A DNA stretch of 64,000 nucleotides, taken from Gaiellasilicea sp963794385 (GTDB lineage Bacteria; Actinomycetota; Thermoleophilia; Gaiellales; Gaiellaceae). Positions 17,785 through 25,954 of this stretch are shown piece by piece. The notes under the pieces were generated by a model, which saw only the letters and a list, made by a program, of their open reading frames with translations, was not told the origin of the DNA and ran no database searches. Numbering within the stretch: position 1 is the first letter of the stretch; the number at the start of each line of letters is the position of its first letter. The translations under genes were made by a program, and so were the position numbers. The DNA is taken from NCBI GenBank assembly GCA_963794385.1, contig CAWCDT010000005.1:93987-157986 (forward strand). The letters run 5' to 3'.

Positions 17785-18744
17785 TCAGCCGAGCGCCTGC
17801 TCGAGATCGCGCCAGAGCTCGTCTGGCGGCTCGAGGCCGACAGCCAGCCGCAGCAGCCCTTCCGGGACGCGATCGCCCTCCCAGCGGTGCCGCGTCTCGA
17901 TCGTCGAGTGGACGCCGCCGAGGCTCGTCGCGTTGACGATCAGCTTCGTCGCCGTCTCGACGCGCCGGGCCGCCGCGCCGTCGGCGAGGTCGAACGAGAG
18001 CAGGGCGCCGAAGCCCGGGTAGCGCACCGTCGTCACTTTGTCGTGGCCGCGCAGGCGTTCCGCAAGCGCGGCGGCAGTCTCGCCCTGGCGCGCGACGCGC
18101 ACCTCGAGCGTCTTCAGACCGCGGAGCAGGAGCCAGGCGGCGTCGGGCGCCGCGACGATCCCGGTTCGGGTTCGCAGCTCGAGGAGTCGGGTCGCGTGCT
18201 CGGCGCGCTTCGCGACGACGGCGCCGAGGAGCACGTCGTGGTGACCGGCCAGGTACTTGGTCGCGGAGTGGAGGACGAGGTCGCAGCCGCGCTCGAGCGG
18301 CTGCAGGTGAACCGGCGTCGCCGCGGTTGCGTCGCAGACGACGGGTGCGGCATGTGCGGCAGCGGCCTCGAAGTCGGGCATGGTCAGGAGCGGGTTGGAG
18401 GGCGCCTCGATCCAGACGAGGTCGACGCCGTCGGGCGGCGGCCCGGTCTGGTCGAAGAGGACGTGCCGGAGCCCCCAGCGCTCGAGCTCGCGGAAGAGCA
18501 CACCGGTGCCGTAGTAGGCGTCTTGCGTGAGCGCGATCGTCGAGCCGGGAGCAAGAAGCGCGAGCACGAGCGCGGTCGTCGCGCCCATCCCGGAGGAGAA
18601 GAGCAGCGCCTCGCCGCCGTCGAGCCGGCCGAGCGCACGCTCCGCCTCGACTCCGACCGGGTGCGCGTTTCGCGCGTAGTGGAACGGCCCCGGCTCGCCG
18701 TCGACGTAGGCCCAGATCGTCGAGCGGTCGAGCGGCGGCTCCAT
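17785..18744 (-). CDS. Cys/Met metabolism PLP enzyme (cystathionine gamma-synthase/lyase-like)
   Basis: 319 residues of the transsulfuration family. LHSATKYLAGHHDVLLG carries the cofactor Lys, FSSGMGATTALVLAL the phosphate-binding region, and VWIEAPSNPLL and VCDATAATP the remaining cofactor contacts. It is about 60 residues shorter than typical cystathionine gamma-synthases (about 380), with no sign of a frame break, and begins directly at the WAYVDGEPG segment. Reaction type (gamma-synthase, gamma-lyase or beta-lyase) cannot be decided. The ATG has TACGAT seven bases upstream and shares the 28-base gap with the divergent pccB start. Confidence 0.8.
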   Translation of the reverse strand: MEPPLDRSTIWAYVDGEPGPFHYARNAHPVGVEAERALGRLDGGEALLFSSGMGATTALVLALLAPGSTIALTQDAYYGTGVLFRELERWGLRHVLFDQTGPPPDGVDLVWIEAPSNPLLTMPDFEAAAAHAAPVVCDATAATPVHLQPLERGCDLVLHSATKYLAGHHDVLLGAVVAKRAEHATRLLELRTRTGIVAAPDAAWLLLRGLKTLEVRVARQGETAAALAERLRGHDKVTTVRYPGFGALLSFDLADGAAARRVETATKLIVNATSLGGVHSTIETRHRWEGDRVPEGLLRLAVGLEPPDELWRDLEQALG

Positions 18745-18751
18745 GGGAGCG

Positions 18752-18757
18752 ATCGTA
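18752..18757 (-). promoter_or_regulatory. -10 element, leaderless start of the Cys/Met PLP gene
   Basis: TACGAT on the minus strand ends seven bases before the ATG at 18744. On the plus strand the overlapping GTATTAG may serve pccB, whose ATG lies 11 bases further on. Confidence 0.45.
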
Positions 18758-18772
18758 TTAGGCTGCGGCCGC

Positions 18773-20338
18773 ATGGCCGAGACCCACGACACGACCGCCG
18801 CCAAGCTCGCCTGGCTGCAGGAGTTGTCCGAGCAGGCGGCGACCGCCGGCAGTGAGAAGGCGATCGCACGGCAACGCGAGCGGGGGAAGCTGCTCGCGCG
18901 CGAGCGGATCGACAAGCTGCTCGACCCCGGCTCGTTCGTGGAGCTCGACCGCTACGTTCGGCACCGGAACCCGGACTTCAACTCGATGGCGAACCGGCCT
19001 TACGGCGACGCCGTCGTCACGGGGTACGGCGAGATCTTCGGGCGGAAGGTGTTCGTCTTCTCGCAGGACTTCACGGTCTTCGGCGGCTCACTCTCCGAGG
19101 TCTTCGCCGAGAAGATCTGCAAGGTGATGGACATGGCCCTCAAGTACGGCTGCCCGGTGATCGGGATCAACGACTCCGGCGGCGCGAGGATCCAGGAGGG
19201 TGTGGTCTCGCTCGCGGGCTATGCCGAGATCTTCTGGCGCAACGTGCAGGCGTCGGGCGTCGTGCCGCAGCTGTCGCTGATCCTCGGTCCGTGCGCCGGC
19301 GGGGCCGTCTACTCCCCTGCGATCACCGACTTCGTGCTCATGGCCGAGGGGGCCTCGTACATGTTCATCACCGGGCCCGACGTGGTGAAGACGGTCACCG
19401 GCGAGGAGGTCTCGTTCGAGGAGCTCGGCGGCGCGGCGACACACGCCTCGAAGTCCGGGGTTGCGCACTTCACCGCCCCCGACGAGGAGGCGTGCCTCGA
19501 GGACGCGCGCTACCTGCTCTCGTTCCTGCCCCAGTCGAACCGCGAGCTGCCGCCGTACGCGGCGCCCTCCGACCCGGTCGACCGGGAGGCGCCCGAGCTG
19601 GACACGTTCATCCCGGACAGCCCGAACAAGCCGTACGACATGAAGCAGGTGATCGCGAAGGTGGTGGATGACGGGGAGTTCCTCGAGGTGCAGCCGCACT
19701 GGGCGGAAAACGTCGTCTGCGGCTTCGCACGGCTCGGCGGGCACTCGGTCGGGGTCGTCGGCAACCAGCCGGCCGCGCTCGCGGGCGTGCTCGACATCGA
19801 CGCGTCGGTCAAGGCGGCGCGCTTCGTCCGTACCTGCGACGCCTTCAACGTCCCGCTCGTCACCTTCGTCGACGTGCCCGGCTTCCTCCCGGGCACCGAG
19901 CAGGAGTGGGGCGGAATCATCCGCCACGGCGCGAAGCTCCTCTACGCCTTCGCCGAGGCGACCGTGCCCAAGCTGACCGTCATCACCCGCAAGGCGTACG
20001 GCGGGGCGTACGACGTTATGAGCTCGAAGCACATCCGCGCCGACTTCAACGTCGCCTGGCCGACGGCCGAGGTTGCGGTGATGGGGCCGGAGGGCGCGGT
20101 CAACATCGTCTTCCGCAAGGAGCTCGAGGAGGCGGACGACCCGGAGGCCCGCCGCGCCGAGTTGATCGCCGACTACAAGGAGCGCTTCGCGAACCCGTAC
20201 CACGCGGCCGAGCGGGGCTACGTCGACGAGGTGATCGAGCCGCGGCGGACCCGTCCGATCTTGATCTCGGCGCTCGAGGTCTCGCAGACGAAGCGCGAGC
20301 TCAGGCCGACGCGCAAGCACGGGAACATCCCGCTTTAG
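18773..20338 (+). CDS. pccB: Propionyl-CoA/acyl-CoA carboxylase, carboxyltransferase (beta) subunit
   Basis: 521 residues, the standard length of PccB/AccD5. It moves CO2 from carboxybiotin to propionyl-CoA (or acetyl-CoA). The N-terminal half shows KLLARERIDKLLDPGSFVEL, and both oxyanion-hole glycine pairs are visible in NDSGGARIQEGV and RKAYGGAYDVMSSKH. The Asp that selects short acyl-CoA in actinobacterial homologues falls near VDVPGFLPGTEQEWGG, but I cannot assign substrate with confidence. The biotin carboxylase/carrier partner (pccA) lies 3 kb downstream on the same strand, separated by a divergently oriented signalling gene and pgsA. Confidence 0.9.
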   Translation: MAETHDTTAAKLAWLQELSEQAATAGSEKAIARQRERGKLLARERIDKLLDPGSFVELDRYVRHRNPDFNSMANRPYGDAVVTGYGEIFGRKVFVFSQDFTVFGGSLSEVFAEKICKVMDMALKYGCPVIGINDSGGARIQEGVVSLAGYAEIFWRNVQASGVVPQLSLILGPCAGGAVYSPAITDFVLMAEGASYMFITGPDVVKTVTGEEVSFEELGGAATHASKSGVAHFTAPDEEACLEDARYLLSFLPQSNRELPPYAAPSDPVDREAPELDTFIPDSPNKPYDMKQVIAKVVDDGEFLEVQPHWAENVVCGFARLGGHSVGVVGNQPAALAGVLDIDASVKAARFVRTCDAFNVPLVTFVDVPGFLPGTEQEWGGIIRHGAKLLYAFAEATVPKLTVITRKAYGGAYDVMSSKHIRADFNVAWPTAEVAVMGPEGAVNIVFRKELEEADDPEARRAELIADYKERFANPYHAAERGYVDEVIEPRRTRPILISALEVSQTKRELRPTRKHGNIPL

Positions 20339-20393
20339 CGGCGGCGAAAAGTTACGCCCCGAAGATCCACCCGACGGACGACGCCTGTTCGGA

Positions 20394-20420
20394 CACGTCC
20401 GGGGACAGTCCCCGGACGTG
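20394..20420. repeat. Perfect palindrome, GGGGAC family copy 1
   Basis: Thirteen-base arms (CACGTCCGGGGAC and its reverse complement) flank a single central A. The core GTCCGGGGAC with its complement recurs inside purK at 46169-46189. This copy lies between convergent gene ends (pccB and the GGDEF gene), where it could also stop transcription in both directions. Confidence 0.7.
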
Positions 20421-20456
20421 GCCCGCGCGGACGTGGCGGGTCAGGTCGTACGACGG

Positions 20457-22256
20457 CTACACGGCGGTGGCGAGCAGCGTCTCGGCGATGCCGAGCTCCT
20501 CGGCGAGCGCTTCGACAACGTCCGGGTCGAACTGCGTTCCCGAGCAGCGCGACAGCTCTTCGATCGCCTCGTCTTCGGTGAGCCGGGCGCGGTAGACGCG
20601 GTCCGACGTCATCGCGTCATAGGCGTCGGCGACGAAGATGATCCGGGCGCCGAGCGGGATCTCGGCACCGCGGAGGGAGTCCGGATAGCCGGTGCCGTCC
20701 CAGCGCTCGTGGTGGTGCAGCACCCAGTCGGCGACTGGGTCGACGCCGAGGCTATCGAGCATCCGGTAGCCGATCTGCGGGTGGCGTTCGAGCACGAGCC
20801 GCTCGGTCTCGGAGAGCGGGCCTGGCTTACGCAGGATCTCCTCCGGGATCGCGAGCTTGCCGAGGTCGTGCAGGCTCGCGGCCAGCCGGGTCAGCTCGAC
20901 CTGCTCCTCGTCGAGGCCGAGACGGGCCGCGATCCTCGCCGCCAGATCGGCCACCCGCGCCGAATGCGAGCCCGTGTATGCATCACGGGCGTCGACGGCT
21001 CGGGCAAGGCTGGCGGCCGCTCGGAAGCGCGCGGCGCGGTCCGGGCCTGCGGCGAGCCGCCGCAGCTCGGCGATCTCCACCACGTCCGGCCGGTAGACGC
21101 GCACCTGGTTCTTGCCGTACTCCTTCGCCCAGTAGAGCGCGCTGTCCGAACGGCGTACCAGCTCGGCGCGGTCGACCTCGTCCTCGGGCGCCGTCGCGAT
21201 GCCCGCGCTGACGGTGACGCGCCCGGCGGGCGCGAGGTCGACCTCGGGGAGCCGCGCGACGATCGCCTCGGCGGCGATGCGCGCACCCTCCTCGTCGCGG
21301 CCGGGGAGCAGGATCGCGAATTCGTCGCCTCCGAGCCGGAAAGCCTCGCCGCCCTGGCGCAGCCTCGCCGCCAGCTGCCCGAGCACCTTGTCGCCGCCCG
21401 GATGGCCGAAGCGGTCGTTGATCCGCTTGAAGTCGTCGATGTCGACGAGACAGACGCTGAGCGGATAGCGCTGCTCGCGCGAGTCGGCGAGCTCGCGCTC
21501 CAGCCGGTCGTGGAAGTGACGGTGGTTGCCGAGCCCGGTCAACGGATCGGTGAGCGCGAGCCGCATGGCGCGCAGCTCGCGGAACGCGGAGCGCTGGTAG
21601 AGCGCGATCGCGAGCAGTGGGCCGACCAGGGCCGCCGAGAGGAGCGGAGCGCGCTCCCAAAGGACGACCAGCATCAGCGCAGCCGACGCCATCAGCCCGA
21701 AGGGCAGCGCCGTGATCTCCGCGCTCTTCCGGGCGACGGTGAGGAACGGCTTCCCCGCGCTGATCCCGACGGCGAGGCTGATCAGCAGCAGATTGACGCC
21801 AAAGTGCGCCAGCGCGGCAACCACAACCTGCAAGAGCAAGAGTGCTGCCCCGTCCCCGCGCAGCGGCGCGATCGCCGCGCCTGCGACGACCGCCGCGAGC
21901 CCGAGCACGGACGCGTTGTACGCGACCCGAACCGGCGGGCGATGCTCGAGCAGCTGCATGAGCGGTGCGGCGAGCCCGACGATCACGCCGGCTTCCCAGC
22001 CGTAGAGCACGATGCTCGCGGTGCAGAAGACGAAGCCGAGCGAGACGCCGCCGGTGTCGATCCCGTCAAGCGGCACCGGATAGCGCTCGGCCAGAGTCGA
22101 CGCGGCGAGCAGGCCGGCGATCCCGGCGAGCGTCAGCGCGTCAAGCGGAGCGGTGGCGAGCGAGACGGCGGTCGCCGCAGCGACCAGGAGGCCCAACAGC
22201 CCGACCGGCAGGACGACCGCCGCGAGCCGTGGGGGCATGGCGGCCCCCGAGTTCAT
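20457..22256 (-). CDS. GGDEF and HD-GYP double-domain cyclic-di-GMP protein with membrane sensor
   Basis: 599 residues. Residues 1-215 hold about eight hydrophobic helices. Residues 225-385 are a GGDEF diguanylate cyclase domain with intact FRLGGDEFAILL. Residues 405-590 are an HD-GYP phosphodiesterase: HSARVADLA, LHDLGKLAIPEEIL, HPQIGYRMLD, LHHHERWDGTGYP and VADAYDAMTSDRVYR are all present, so both making and breaking of cyclic-di-GMP look possible. Such fusions often have one active half, with the other as sensor; the motifs alone do not say which. A TAGAGC hexamer seven bases before the ATG is close to the leaderless -10 pattern. Confidence 0.88.
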   Translation of the reverse strand: MNSGAAMPPRLAAVVLPVGLLGLLVAAATAVSLATAPLDALTLAGIAGLLAASTLAERYPVPLDGIDTGGVSLGFVFCTASIVLYGWEAGVIVGLAAPLMQLLEHRPPVRVAYNASVLGLAAVVAGAAIAPLRGDGAALLLLQVVVAALAHFGVNLLLISLAVGISAGKPFLTVARKSAEITALPFGLMASAALMLVVLWERAPLLSAALVGPLLAIALYQRSAFRELRAMRLALTDPLTGLGNHRHFHDRLERELADSREQRYPLSVCLVDIDDFKRINDRFGHPGGDKVLGQLAARLRQGGEAFRLGGDEFAILLPGRDEEGARIAAEAIVARLPEVDLAPAGRVTVSAGIATAPEDEVDRAELVRRSDSALYWAKEYGKNQVRVYRPDVVEIAELRRLAAGPDRAARFRAAASLARAVDARDAYTGSHSARVADLAARIAARLGLDEEQVELTRLAASLHDLGKLAIPEEILRKPGPLSETERLVLERHPQIGYRMLDSLGVDPVADWVLHHHERWDGTGYPDSLRGAEIPLGARIIFVADAYDAMTSDRVYRARLTEDEAIEELSRCSGTQFDPDVVEALAEELGIAETLLATAV

Positions 22257-22266
22257 GCTGTGAGCT

Positions 22267-22371
22267 CTACCAGCCCCAGTTGTGGAGGTGCCAACCCCAG
22301 TTTCCCAGGGCCGCAGCCACGCCCGCGAGCGTGACGAGCAGCGTCGCGAGTCGAGCGTTCTTCCACTGCAA
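22267..22371 (-). CDS. 34-residue small hydrophobic protein
   Basis: Reads TTG start, then a short basic head (QWKNARL), one hydrophobic helix (ATLLVTLAGVAAALG) and an aromatic tail with the repeated GNWGWH and HNWGW. A strong ribosome site (GGAGGAAGG) lies six bases before the TTG. The hydrophobic/aromatic layout suggests a small single-pass membrane protein. Function unknown. An overlapping ATG in another frame would give a basic peptide without such features, which I consider less likely. Confidence 0.5.
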   Translation of the reverse strand: MQWKNARLATLLVTLAGVAAALGNWGWHLHNWGW

Positions 22372-22430
22372 GCATGCCTTCCTCCTCCTCGTGTAGCCAG
22401 GAGAGGCGATTCTCGCGTAGCCGGGAGCCG

Positions 22431-22460
22431 TTGGAATCACCCGAAAAGGTGATCTACTAT
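22431..22460 (+). promoter_or_regulatory. Predicted promoter, leaderless start at 22467
   Basis: TTGGAA at 22431-22436 and TACTAT at 22455-22460 with 18 bases between; the hexamer ends six bases before a GTG. One of the better -35/-10 pairs of the window. Confidence 0.5.
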
Positions 22461-22466
22461 CGCCCC

Positions 22467-22658
22467 GTGCGAGTCGAGATCGTGCCCGAGCCGCCGGAGG
22501 AGGAACGCGAGGCGATCCTCGCTGCCCTCCACGCGACCGGTGCGGAGAGAGGCCGTACCTCTCCGGCGCCCTGGGCCGTTGTCCCGGCAGCATGTGCTGC
22601 CGCTGCGGAGATCATCCAGCCCGATCCGCCGAGGAGCCCTTCTGCCCCATCTGCGTGA
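22467..22658 (+). CDS. Small acidic ORF, possibly acyl-CoA carboxylase epsilon-like
   Basis: 63 residues from a GTG placed six bases after a good promoter. The first 30 residues (VRVEIVPEPPEEEREAILAA and on) have the Pro/Glu-rich start and AALxAL helix seen in the small epsilon subunits of actinobacterial acyl-CoA carboxylases, and PAPW near residue 34 recalls their conserved Trp. The last 25 residues look like an out-of-frame tail, so a frame break near 22555 joining it to the zinc-ribbon ORF below is possible. Position between pccB and pccA fits a carboxylase accessory subunit, but the assignment is tentative. Confidence 0.35.
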   Translation: MRVEIVPEPPEEEREAILAALHATGAERGRTSPAPWAVVPAACAAAAEIIQPDPPRSPSAPSA

Positions 22659-22762
22659 TCTCGATCAAGGTCGAGGTTGCCCGCGGGCTGACCCAGCTCC
22701 AGAGCTACCTCGCCGCCTGGGCCGCGTTCGGCGAGTGGTGCGACTCGCGCCAAACGGCCTGA
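22592..22762 (+). CDS. 56-residue zinc-ribbon-like small protein
   Basis: Begins MCCRCGDHPARS and has a second pair in PFCPIC, so four Cys in two CxxC knuckles fit a zinc ribbon, followed by a helix (ISIKVEVARGLTQLQSYLAA) and the tail FGEWCDSRQTA. The stop lies one base before the convergent pgsA stop. No ribosome site precedes the ATG, and it overlaps the ORF at 22467 in another frame; the two may be one gene with an indel. Function unknown. Confidence 0.45.
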   Translation: MCCRCGDHPARSAEEPFCPICVISIKVEVARGLTQLQSYLAAWAAFGEWCDSRQTA

Positions 22763-22763
22763 T

Positions 22764-23300
22764 TCAGGCGGCGCCCCGGAGCAGCTTCGGCGCGACGCGC
22801 GCGTAGTCGAGGCCGGACACCCAGGTCAGGACGAGCGCGACGAGGAGCGCCCACCAGCCAACACTGTCGTCCCAGGCGCCCGCCGCTGCGAAGCCGCCGA
22901 GGGCAGCCGCAAGCGCCTGCGCCCACGTCTTCAGCTTGCCGAGGTCGCGCGCCGCGATCACGACGCCGCGCTGGATCGCTGCGAGGCGGAGCCCAGAGAC
23001 CAGCAGCTCGCGGGCGATGATGGCGACGACCATCCACGCAGGCCAGATCCCGTCCTCGATCAGCATCACGAACACCGCGATCACGAGCACCTTGTCCGCG
23101 ATCGGATCGAGCAGCGTGCCGAGCGGAGAGGTGACGCCGCGTCGCCGGGCGATCCTGCCGTCGAACCAGTCCGTCGCCATGGCGACGCAGAAGACCGCGG
23201 TCGCCCAGTACTCGTTGTTGGGGAACTCCCACGCGTAGAGCAACACGACCAGAGGCACCGAGGCGGCACGGGCGACGGTCAGCTGGTCCGGAAGGGTCAA
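22764..23300 (-). CDS. pgsA: CDP-diacylglycerol-glycerol-3-phosphate 3-phosphatidyltransferase
   Basis: About 178 residues, a polytopic CDP-alcohol phosphatidyltransferase that makes phosphatidylglycerol phosphate in the membrane. The signature D-x2-D-G-x2-A-R-x8-G-x3-D-x3-D is intact as DWFDGRIARRR, then PLGTLLDPIADK. I start at TTG (LTLPDQLTVAR) because family members begin this way and a TATTGT hexamer lies nine bases upstream; the ATG at 23324 would overlap the divergent pccA start. Transferases for inositol or other alcohols share the signature, but length and sequence favour PgsA. Confidence 0.85.
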   Translation of the reverse strand: MTLPDQLTVARAASVPLVVLLYAWEFPNNEYWATAVFCVAMATDWFDGRIARRRGVTSPLGTLLDPIADKVLVIAVFVMLIEDGIWPAWMVVAIIARELLVSGLRLAAIQRGVVIAARDLGKLKTWAQALAAALGGFAAAGAWDDSVGWWALLVALVLTWVSGLDYARVAPKLLRGAA

Positions 23301-23309
23301 GGCTAAGGG

Positions 23310-23315
23310 ACAATA
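23310..23315 (-). promoter_or_regulatory. -10 element, leaderless start of pgsA
   Basis: TATTGT on the minus strand ends nine bases before the TTG at 23300, supporting that start. Confidence 0.45.
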
Positions 23316-23322
23316 CGCGGCC

Positions 23323-25083
23323 ATGGCGCTCTTCTCGAAGGTGCTGGTCGCGAACCGCGGCGAGATCGCGATCCGGGTCTTCCGGACGCTGCGCGAGCTC
23401 GGGATCGTCCCCGTCGCGGTCTACTCGGAGGCCGATCGCGACGCGCTGCACGTCCGCGCGGCCGACGAGGCCCACCTGATCGGGCCGGGCCCGGCGGCGG
23501 AGAGTTACCTCGTCGGCGAGCGGATCGTCGAGACCGCGGTGCGCGCGGGCGCCGAGGCGATCCATCCCGGCTACGGCTTCCTCGCGGAGAACGCGTCGTT
23601 CGCGCGGGCGGTCGAGGAGTCCGGCCTCGCCTGGATCGGGCCGCCGAGCGCAGCGATCGAGTTGATGGGCTCGAAGACGCGGGCGCGGGCGGCGATGCAG
23701 GCGGCCGGCGTCCCGATCATCCCCGGGGCCGTCGATCCGGTCGAGACGGTCGCGGAGGTGCTGCGCCTCGGCGACGAGGTCGGCTACCCGCTGATCGTGA
23801 AAGCGGCGGCCGGCGGTGGCGGCAAGGGAATGAAGCTCGTCGCCGAGCCCCGCGAGGCCGAGCGCGCATTCGAGTCGGCCCAGCGTGAGGGTGAGAAGTA
23901 CTTCGCGGACGGACGCGTCTACGTCGAGCGCTACCTCGAGGATCCTCGTCATGTCGAGGTGCAGGTGCTCGCCGACGCGCACGGGAACGTGATCCATCTC
24001 GGCGAGCGCGATTGCACGATCCAGCGCCGCCACCAGAAGCTCGTCGAGGAGACGCCCTCGCCCGCGGTCGACGAGGCCCTGCGCGCCCACATCGGGCAGA
24101 TCGCGGTCGACGCGGCGCGCGCCGCCGGCTATCGGTCGGCCGGGACGATCGAGGGGCTCCTGACGGCGGACGGCGACTACTACTTCATGGAGATGAACAC
24201 GCGCATCCAGGTCGAGCACACCGTCACCGAGGAGGTGACCGGGATCGACCTCGTTCGCGAGCAGGTCCGGATCGCGGCCGGGGAACCGCTGTCGGTCACG
24301 CAGGAGGAGGTGCGCCTGCACGGGCACGCGATCGAGTGCCGGATCAACGCCGAGGACGTCGCCGCCGGCTTTCTGCCGGCCCCGGGGCGAATCACCGCCT
24401 ACCGTGAGCCGGCCGGGCCAGGCGTCCGCGTCGATTCGGGTGTCGTCGCCGGCTCGGAGATCTCGGGTCTGTACGACCCGATGATCGCGAAGCTGATCGT
24501 GCACGGAGTCGATCGCGAGCACGCGCGAATGCGGATGCTCCGTGCCCTGGACGAGTTCGAGCTCGCGGGCCCGCCGACGCTGCTTGGCTTCCATCGCGCG
24601 CTGCTTTCGCATCCGTGCTTCATGGCCGGGGAAACGTGCGAGGGCGTCGTCGAATCCGAGGAGCTGGCGGCGCGCGCCGCGGAGCTGACGCGCGAGGCGC
24701 CACCGGCCCAGGCATCCGTGGACGGCCGCGTCCGCCCACGTGCAACCGTCGTCGAGGTCGGCGGCCGCCGCTACGACGTGACCGTGCTCGAGCCGGAGCC
24801 GCCCTGGGCGGAGCTCGCGCGGCGCCGGCGCGGTCGAGCGGCGTCGGGGCCGGGCGGAGCGGGCAGCGAGGCGGTCGTCACGCCGATGCAGGGGACCGTG
24901 CTCAAGGTCGAAGTCGCCGACGGCGACGTCGTCGAGGCGGGCAGCGTCGTCTGCGTCGTCGAGGCGATGAAGATGGAGAACGAGATCGTCGCCCACCGGC
25001 GGGGCACGATCTCCGCGCTCTCGGTCACTCCCGGCGAGGCGGTCTCGAGCGGGCAGGTGATCTGCCTCGTCCTGGGCGAGTAG
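23323..25083 (+). CDS. pccA: Acyl-CoA carboxylase alpha subunit (biotin carboxylase plus biotin carrier)
   Basis: 586 residues, the standard AccA3/PccA layout. Biotin carboxylase occupies about 1-450: VLVANRGEIAIRVFRTLREL, ATP-grasp glycine loop KAAAGGGGKGMK, and the metal/base region EMNTRIQVEHTVTE. The biotin carrier domain is the last 75 residues, with the biotinyl Lys in VVEAMKMENEIVAHR. With pccB it should form the holoenzyme that carboxylates propionyl- or acetyl-CoA. The ATG is one base from the divergent pgsA ATG alternative; an AAGGG lies about 12 bases upstream. Confidence 0.93.
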   Translation: MALFSKVLVANRGEIAIRVFRTLRELGIVPVAVYSEADRDALHVRAADEAHLIGPGPAAESYLVGERIVETAVRAGAEAIHPGYGFLAENASFARAVEESGLAWIGPPSAAIELMGSKTRARAAMQAAGVPIIPGAVDPVETVAEVLRLGDEVGYPLIVKAAAGGGGKGMKLVAEPREAERAFESAQREGEKYFADGRVYVERYLEDPRHVEVQVLADAHGNVIHLGERDCTIQRRHQKLVEETPSPAVDEALRAHIGQIAVDAARAAGYRSAGTIEGLLTADGDYYFMEMNTRIQVEHTVTEEVTGIDLVREQVRIAAGEPLSVTQEEVRLHGHAIECRINAEDVAAGFLPAPGRITAYREPAGPGVRVDSGVVAGSEISGLYDPMIAKLIVHGVDREHARMRMLRALDEFELAGPPTLLGFHRALLSHPCFMAGETCEGVVESEELAARAAELTREAPPAQASVDGRVRPRATVVEVGGRRYDVTVLEPEPPWAELARRRRGRAASGPGGAGSEAVVTPMQGTVLKVEVADGDVVEAGSVVCVVEAMKMENEIVAHRRGTISALSVTPGEAVSSGQVICLVLGE

Positions 25084-25084
25084 G

Positions 25085-25954
25085 GCGCTCTGCGCGGAGA
25101 CGTCGCGGGCCGACGCGGAACCGCTCGCGGCGACCGCGAGCCGCGTCGACACGTGGATCCTGATCGAGTACCGCGGCCTCTGGGCTCACGACGCCGTCGA
25201 CGGCTCGACGCTCAGCCCCGAGCTGAAGGCGTATCTGCGCGCCGAGCGCGCGCGCCTGCCGCACGCTCGCATCCTCTTCGTCCGCCGGGCCGAGCGCCGC
25301 GGCGAGGAGCGGCTGCTCGCGTTCGTAGCACGGACGTCTGAGGAAGGCGGTGAGCTTCGCCGGCTCGAGCTCGAACGCCACGACGACCTGATCGGGCTCG
25401 ACCTCGGGGTCGCCGGCGCACTCGTCGAGCACCCTGTCTTCCTCGTCTGCACGCACGGCAAGCACGACCGCTGCTGCGCCAGGTACGGCCGTCCGATCTA
25501 CGAATCGCTGCGCGAGCAGGTCGAGGAGGGCTGGGCGTGGCAATCGACGCACGTCGGGGGCGACCGGTTCGCCGGAAACGTCGTCGCGCTCCCGGACGGT
25601 GTCTACTACGGCCGGGTCGAGCCCTCGGACGCTTGGTCGGTCGTCGAGGCCGTGCTCGAGCGTCGCGTCCACCTGCCGAGCTACCGGGGCCGCTCGTGCC
25701 ACGGCTTCGCGGCGCAGGCCGCGGAACGGGCCGTGCGCGAGGCGACCGGGCTCCTCGGTCTCGCCGACGTTCGAGTCGCGCAGATCGAGCGCGATGGCGA
25801 GGGTTGGCAAGCGTCGATCGAGGCGGGTGGGACGGCCTACGAGCTCGACGTGCGGTTGGAGCACGGCGAGGCGACGCACCTCACCTGCTCGACGGAGCAG
25901 CTCAGGCGACCGCGCCGCTACGTCGCAGGAACCCCTCGCGCACGAGCCGGCTGA
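25085..25954 (+). CDS. Sucrase/ferredoxin-like (Apd1/Suc_Fer) protein, start unresolved
   Basis: About 290 residues. FLVCTHGKHDRCCARYG and STHVGGDRFAGNVVALPDG are the two signatures of the Suc_Fer/Apd1 group, thioredoxin-like ferredoxins in which Cys and His residues bind an iron-sulfur cluster. The N terminus (ALCAETSRADAEPLAATASR) matches the family start, yet no ATG, GTG or TTG exists in this frame between the upstream in-frame stop (25058-25060) and the conserved region, so a start codon has been lost to an indel or an unusual start is used. It follows pccA by two bases and its end overlaps the convergent JmjC gene by 53 bases. Role unknown; electron transfer is plausible. Confidence 0.65.
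   Translation, partial: ALCAETSRADAEPLAATASRVDTWILIEYRGLWAHDAVDGSTLSPELKAYLRAERARLPHARILFVRRAERRGEERLLAFVARTSEEGGELRRLELERHDDLIGLDLGVAGALVEHPVFLVCTHGKHDRCCARYGRPIYESLREQVEEGWAWQSTHVGGDRFAGNVVALPDGVYYGRVEPSDAWSVVEAVLERRVHLPSYRGRSCHGFAAQAAERAVREATGLLGLADVRVAQIERDGEGWQASIEAGGTAYELDVRLEHGEATHLTCSTEQLRRPRRYVAGTPRARAG

Noticed and set aside
22705..25152. An 815-codon open frame on the minus strand opposite pccA
   Set aside because: It is the antisense shadow of pccA caused by GC-rich codon bias; its protein is Arg/Asp/Leu low-complexity without motifs. Similar long antisense frames at 14523-16034, 19088-20320 and 59613-61214 were dropped for the same reason.
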